Assembly (NCBI GenBank): GCA_017416065.1
Contig: JAFQDM010000016.1
Span: 47,241-111,240, forward strand
Direction of reading: 5' to 3'
DNA: 64,000 bases
DNA from: Ruminococcus sp.
GTDB lineage: Bacteria > Bacillota > Clostridia > Oscillospirales > Acutalibacteraceae
The position numbers were made by a program, and so were the translations under genes. The notes under the pieces were generated by a model, which was given only the letters and a program-made list of their open reading frames with translations, searched no databases and was not told the DNA's origin. Positions 61,486 to 64,000 of this stretch are shown here, one piece after another (position 1 is the stretch's first letter; every line of letters starts with the position of its first letter).

Positions 61486-62943
61486 ATGACACTTAAAGAC
61501 CTGCTTAAATCTCTGGAGTATTCCATTCTGAGAGGCACAGACGACGTAGAGGTCAGCGATGTTATTTACGATTCAAGAAAAGTCATCGAGGGCTGTGCCT
61601 TTGTATGCATCAAGGGCTATGCTATGGACGGCCACAGGTTTGCACAGGATGCTGTTGAAAAGGGAGCCACTTCCCTCATTGTAACGGATGACATAGATGT
61701 TGAGGGCGACGTTAACATCATCAAGGTGCAGGACGCACGCGTTGCTCTTTCCAAAATGAGCACCGAATACTTCGGCAACCCTGCAAAGGAGCTCATCACC
61801 ATTGGAGTTACAGGCACCAAGGGCAAAACCACCACCGTTGCCATGATTCGCTCTATCCTTGAGACCGCAGGCATCAAAACAGGTACCATCGGCACCCTTG
61901 GAATCATTATCGACAACAAGGTTTACAAAACCAACAACACCACCCCCGAATCCTACGAGATTCAGCAAACTATGAGAAAGCTCGTAAATAAAGGCGGCTC
62001 CGTGCTTATTATGGAAGTATCCTCCATTGGTCTTAAGCAGCACCGCACAGACAACATCCTCTTTGACTACGGTGTCTTTACAAACTTTTCTCACGACCAT
62101 ATCGGCGGCAATGAGCACGCAGATATGGAGGAATACCTGAGTTGCAAGTCTCTGCTCTTTAAGCAATGCAAGACGGGCATTGTCAACATAGACGACGAGC
62201 ACACTCAAGCCCTCCTCAAGGGATGCACCTGCAAGGTAGAAACCTACGGTTATTCTGAGGAGGCCGACCTTACAGGCTTTGACGACAGCCTCCTTGCCAG
62301 AAGCGGATATGTGGGAGTAACCTTCTGCACAAAGGGTGCAGAAGAACTGAAGGTTGACGTTGCCATTCCCGGCAGATTCAGCGTGTATAACGCACTTGCC
62401 GCTATCTCTGTCTGCCGCCATCTGAACGTCAGCACAGAAAACATCCTCAAGGGCCTTGACACAGTAAAGGTTAAAGGCAGAGTTGAGGTCGTACCCACTC
62501 CGGGCAACTACACTCTGCTCATCGATTATGCACACAACGCAGCATCTATGGAGAGTGTGCTCACCACTCTCAGGGAATATAACCCCACCCGACTTGTGAC
62601 CATGTTCGGCGCAGGAGGCGACCGCCCCAAGGCTCGCCGATATGAAATGGGCGAGGTCTCAGGCAGGCTGTCTGACCTTTCCGTTATCACGGAGGACAAC
62701 TCCAGGTTTGAAAGCGTGCACGATATAATCGCAGACATCAAAACAGGCATCGACAAAACCCAGGGTAAATACGTTGTCATTCCCAACCGTGTAGACGCCA
62801 TCCGCTATTGCATCGAAAATGCCCGAGAGGGCGACATTATCGTCCTTGCAGGCAAAGGCCACGAGGATTACCAGGAGATCAAGGGAATCAAATACCACTT
62901 TGACGAGCGAGAGATCATCGAGGATATAATCAAATCCTTGTAA
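61486..62943 (+). CDS. murE: MurE-family UDP-MurNAc-peptide ligase (possibly a clostridial MurE paralogue)
   Basis: A 485-residue Mur ligase with three domains. The ATP loop is GVTGTKGKTTT (about 107-117). Usual MurE patterns deviate in two places: EVSSIGLKQHR instead of EVSSHAL-type, and DNSR (about 404-407) instead of DNPR at the meso-diaminopimelate site. The linked Arg is kept, so diaminopimelate may still be used. SHDHIGGNEHADMEEY and YAHNAASMESV are also the clostridial type. The protein either is the cell-wall MurE or is a second Mur ligase with a shifted substrate. ATG at 61486 has AGGGAG 9 bases before it; the nearby TTG at 61477 lies in that site. Confidence 0.85.
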   Translation: MTLKDLLKSLEYSILRGTDDVEVSDVIYDSRKVIEGCAFVCIKGYAMDGHRFAQDAVEKGATSLIVTDDIDVEGDVNIIKVQDARVALSKMSTEYFGNPAKELITIGVTGTKGKTTTVAMIRSILETAGIKTGTIGTLGIIIDNKVYKTNNTTPESYEIQQTMRKLVNKGGSVLIMEVSSIGLKQHRTDNILFDYGVFTNFSHDHIGGNEHADMEEYLSCKSLLFKQCKTGIVNIDDEHTQALLKGCTCKVETYGYSEEADLTGFDDSLLARSGYVGVTFCTKGAEELKVDVAIPGRFSVYNALAAISVCRHLNVSTENILKGLDTVKVKGRVEVVPTPGNYTLLIDYAHNAASMESVLTTLREYNPTRLVTMFGAGGDRPKARRYEMGEVSGRLSDLSVITEDNSRFESVHDIIADIKTGIDKTQGKYVVIPNRVDAIRYCIENAREGDIIVLAGKGHEDYQEIKGIKYHFDEREIIEDIIKSL

Positions 62944-62986
62944 CGGATATTATCCGACAACTTTCGCTTTAAGCACAAATCACAAA

Positions 62987-63024
62987 AAGGGATGTAACCT
63001 TTGCTTCAAGCCGTTACATCCCTT
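62987..63024 (+). terminator. Hairpin after the MurE-family gene
   Basis: AAGGGATGTAAC pairs with GTTACATCCCTT across a 14-base loop. The following sequence (ATATTAATAC) is only moderately T-rich. It lies 21 bases before the next gene's start, so it may act as a terminator or leader hairpin. Confidence 0.55.
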
Positions 63025-63045
63025 ATATTAATACGGAGAAACACT

Positions 63046-63471
63046 ATGCAAAACCTCGGAATGTCAATGCTATGGTTCTGGACCTGCTACGCAGCGGTAA
63101 CAGCCGTCGGAATACTTCATACAATTTTTAATATCTATGTTTTACACATGAAGCCTATGGACGGTGACAGTATGGGAGAAGGCTACGAATGCACAAAGCC
63201 TTGGCACCCATTATATAACATCATCCTGTTTTCAGTTTTTGGCTATCTATATATGAGCAGCCTAAGCTCACCCACAATAAACGAAGCAATCATTACAGGA
63301 ATCATATGGTCAGTAATTTGTATTGTCTTTGACGTTTTCAGTTGGGTTATCATAAAGCATCCCTGGAGTCTGACTTTCAAAGAATTCTATATTGACTATC
63401 AACCTTGGATCACACTAATATACATAGCTATTTTCTTGGGTCCTGTTGTAGGCTTTCTGTTATGCCTATAA
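63046..63471 (+). CDS. Small multi-pass membrane protein of unknown function
   Basis: A 141-residue protein with four hydrophobic segments (about 8-30, 57-72, 78-98 and 117-139). Polar loops include HMKPMDGDSMGEGYECTKPW between the first and second. It is not a family I recognise. CGGAGA precedes the ATG at 63046. It lies between the MurE-family gene and tRNA-Trp. No partner gene suggests a function. A small integral membrane protein involved in lipid or cell-wall processes is one guess among many. Confidence 0.7.
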   Translation: MQNLGMSMLWFWTCYAAVTAVGILHTIFNIYVLHMKPMDGDSMGEGYECTKPWHPLYNIILFSVFGYLYMSSLSSPTINEAIITGIIWSVICIVFDVFSWVIIKHPWSLTFKEFYIDYQPWITLIYIAIFLGPVVGFLLCL

Positions 63472-63560
63472 AAACAAAAGATTCACCACTTCAATTCAAT
63501 AATCAATGCAACTTAATAAAGAAACTACACTCAATCAAGCAAAATATTAAAACAAAACTC

Positions 63561-63589
63561 TTGACACACCAATAACTTCGTGGTATTAT
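63561..63589 (+). promoter_or_regulatory. Promoter of the tRNA-Trp gene
   Basis: A consensus TTGACA (63561-63566) and TATTAT (63584-63589) are 17 bases apart, giving a leader of about 58 bases to the mature 5' end. Confidence 0.85.
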
Positions 63590-63653
63590 AATTTAGTCGC
63601 AGAAAATGCACGCCAAAAGTGTGTCCCCTCTGCACATCACAATATAATAACAT

Positions 63654-63729
63654 AGGGGTATAGCTCAGTTGGTAGAGCAGCGGTCTCCAAAACCGCGTGC
63701 CGAGGGTTCAAGTCCTTCTGCCCCTGCCA
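63654..63729 (+). tRNA. tRNA-Trp (anticodon CCA)
   Basis: A 76-base cloverleaf: acceptor AGGGGTA with TGCCCCT, D-arm GCTC with GAGC, anticodon arm GCGGT-CTCCAAA-ACCGC with CCA, variable loop GTGCC, T-arm GAGGG-TTCAAGT-CCTTC, discriminator G and encoded CCA at the 3' end. All pairs are standard or G-U. No intron is present. Confidence 0.97.
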
Positions 63730-63731
63730 AA

Positions 63732-63768
63732 ACACAGGACATCACATTTCGTGGTGTCCTGTGTCTTT
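63732..63768 (+). terminator. Terminator after tRNA-Trp
   Basis: ACACAGGACATCAC pairs with GTGGTGTCCTGTGT around ATTTC with one G-U, followed by CTTTT. Confidence 0.9.
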
Positions 63769-63775
63769 TATGTCA

Positions 63776-63807
63776 AAAGCCGCTTTAACTCTCGTTAAAA
63801 CGGCTTT
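63776..63807. terminator. Second hairpin just beyond the tRNA terminator
   Basis: AAAGCCG and CGGCTTT enclose an inner TTTAAC/GTTAAA stem with one mismatch. On the minus strand it ends in CTTTTG. It could stop transcription from the right or back up the first terminator. Confidence 0.6.
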
Positions 63808-63927
63808 ACTTGTTTCTATTCAGTTTTGTCCTCTATTGTGCCTATATATTAAACATAAGCACTACCTACTGCTTGTATACACATCCGCAGCAGGACTTTA
63901 GCAGGGGATTGAAAAAGTTTATGTTAA

Positions 63928-63956
63928 TTGAAAATGATAATTGTTTGTGATATAAT
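63928..63956 (+). promoter_or_regulatory. Sigma-A promoter at the right edge
   Basis: TTGAAA (63928-63933) and TATAAT (63951-63956) are 17 bases apart, 37 bases before an ATG with GGGTGAT upstream. The 63808-63927 stretch holds no gene. Confidence 0.75.
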
Positions 63957-63992
63957 TAATTAGATAAACTTAAATTTGATTGGGTGATAGCA

Positions 63993-64000
63993 ATGGTTAA
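63993..64000 (+). CDS. First codons of a gene that continues beyond the window
   Basis: An ATG at 63993 follows a good promoter and a GGGTGAT ribosome-site-like sequence by proper spacing. Only ATG GTT AA is visible, so nothing can be said about the product. Confidence 0.35.

Noticed and set aside
61573-62535. Open frame on the minus strand (320 codons) opposite the MurE-family gene
   Set aside because: No start site or domain, and it mirrors the codons of the real gene.

Overview
The window looks like a chromosome segment of a spore-forming clostridial Firmicute, most likely a Ruminococcus-like gut Oscillospiraceae. Supporting points are SpoIIID and SpoIIE, strong AGGAGG-type ribosome sites with occasional TTG and GTG starts, clear sigma-A promoters, a dockerin-bearing secreted protein, two GH13 alpha-glucan enzymes with a MalEFG-type importer, and a BspA-type leucine-rich-repeat surface protein. 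The genus is inferred; nothing in the sequence names it.

Layout. (1) 1-327: start of a leftward membrane protein, probably a polymerising or epimerising sugar enzyme with an N-terminal membrane domain, divergent from (2) 659-26888: a rightward run of 25 tightly packed genes for a Wzx/Wzy-type surface polysaccharide. It has an initiating sugar transferase, five glycosyltransferases, an EpsG-like polymerase, a flippase, a pyruvyl transferase, nucleotide-sugar genes (UDP-HexNAc dehydrogenase and 4-epimerase, UDP-GlcNAc 2-epimerase, RmlA/C/B without RmlD) and many amide or peptide-bond enzymes (a D-Ala-D-Ala ligase, three other ATP-grasp proteins, an asparagine-synthase-like protein). (3) 37709-26938: a leftward nine-gene operon that meets the first one tail to tail at a perfect palindromic terminator. 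It carries a second polymerase, flippase and pyruvyl transferase, three glycosyltransferases, an FrhB-like iron-sulfur protein, an HpcH/HpaI-type lyase and a nucleotidyltransferase-like protein, but no initiating transferase.

(4) 37895-43864: spoIIID, a stand-alone DegT-type aminotransferase, then a response regulator, sensor kinase and HtrA-type protease in one operon. (5) 43899-49902: a 1642-residue secreted LRR protein behind a structured leader with an intrinsic terminator, then a MecA-like adaptor. (6) 50001-61090: intracellular GH13 enzyme, dockerin protein, spoIIE, and a maltodextrin locus (binding lipoprotein, two permeases, a GH13 lipoprotein with its own promoter). No MalK-type ATPase is present. 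(7) 61406-64000: a MurE-family ligase, a small membrane protein, tRNA-Trp, and the first bases of a further gene.

How the parts work together. The two convergent operons could supply two repeat units or one complex repeat, sharing the single initiating transferase. The rightward operon combines amino-uronic acid synthesis (TviB/TviC type) with a TupA-like ATP-grasp protein and several other ligases, which suggests a uronic-acid polysaccharide decorated with amino acids or short peptides, a teichuronopeptide-like polymer. That is the most interesting inference here and is not proven. The GH13 genes and the transporter form a plausible extracellular cut, import and intracellular hydrolysis route for alpha-glucans.
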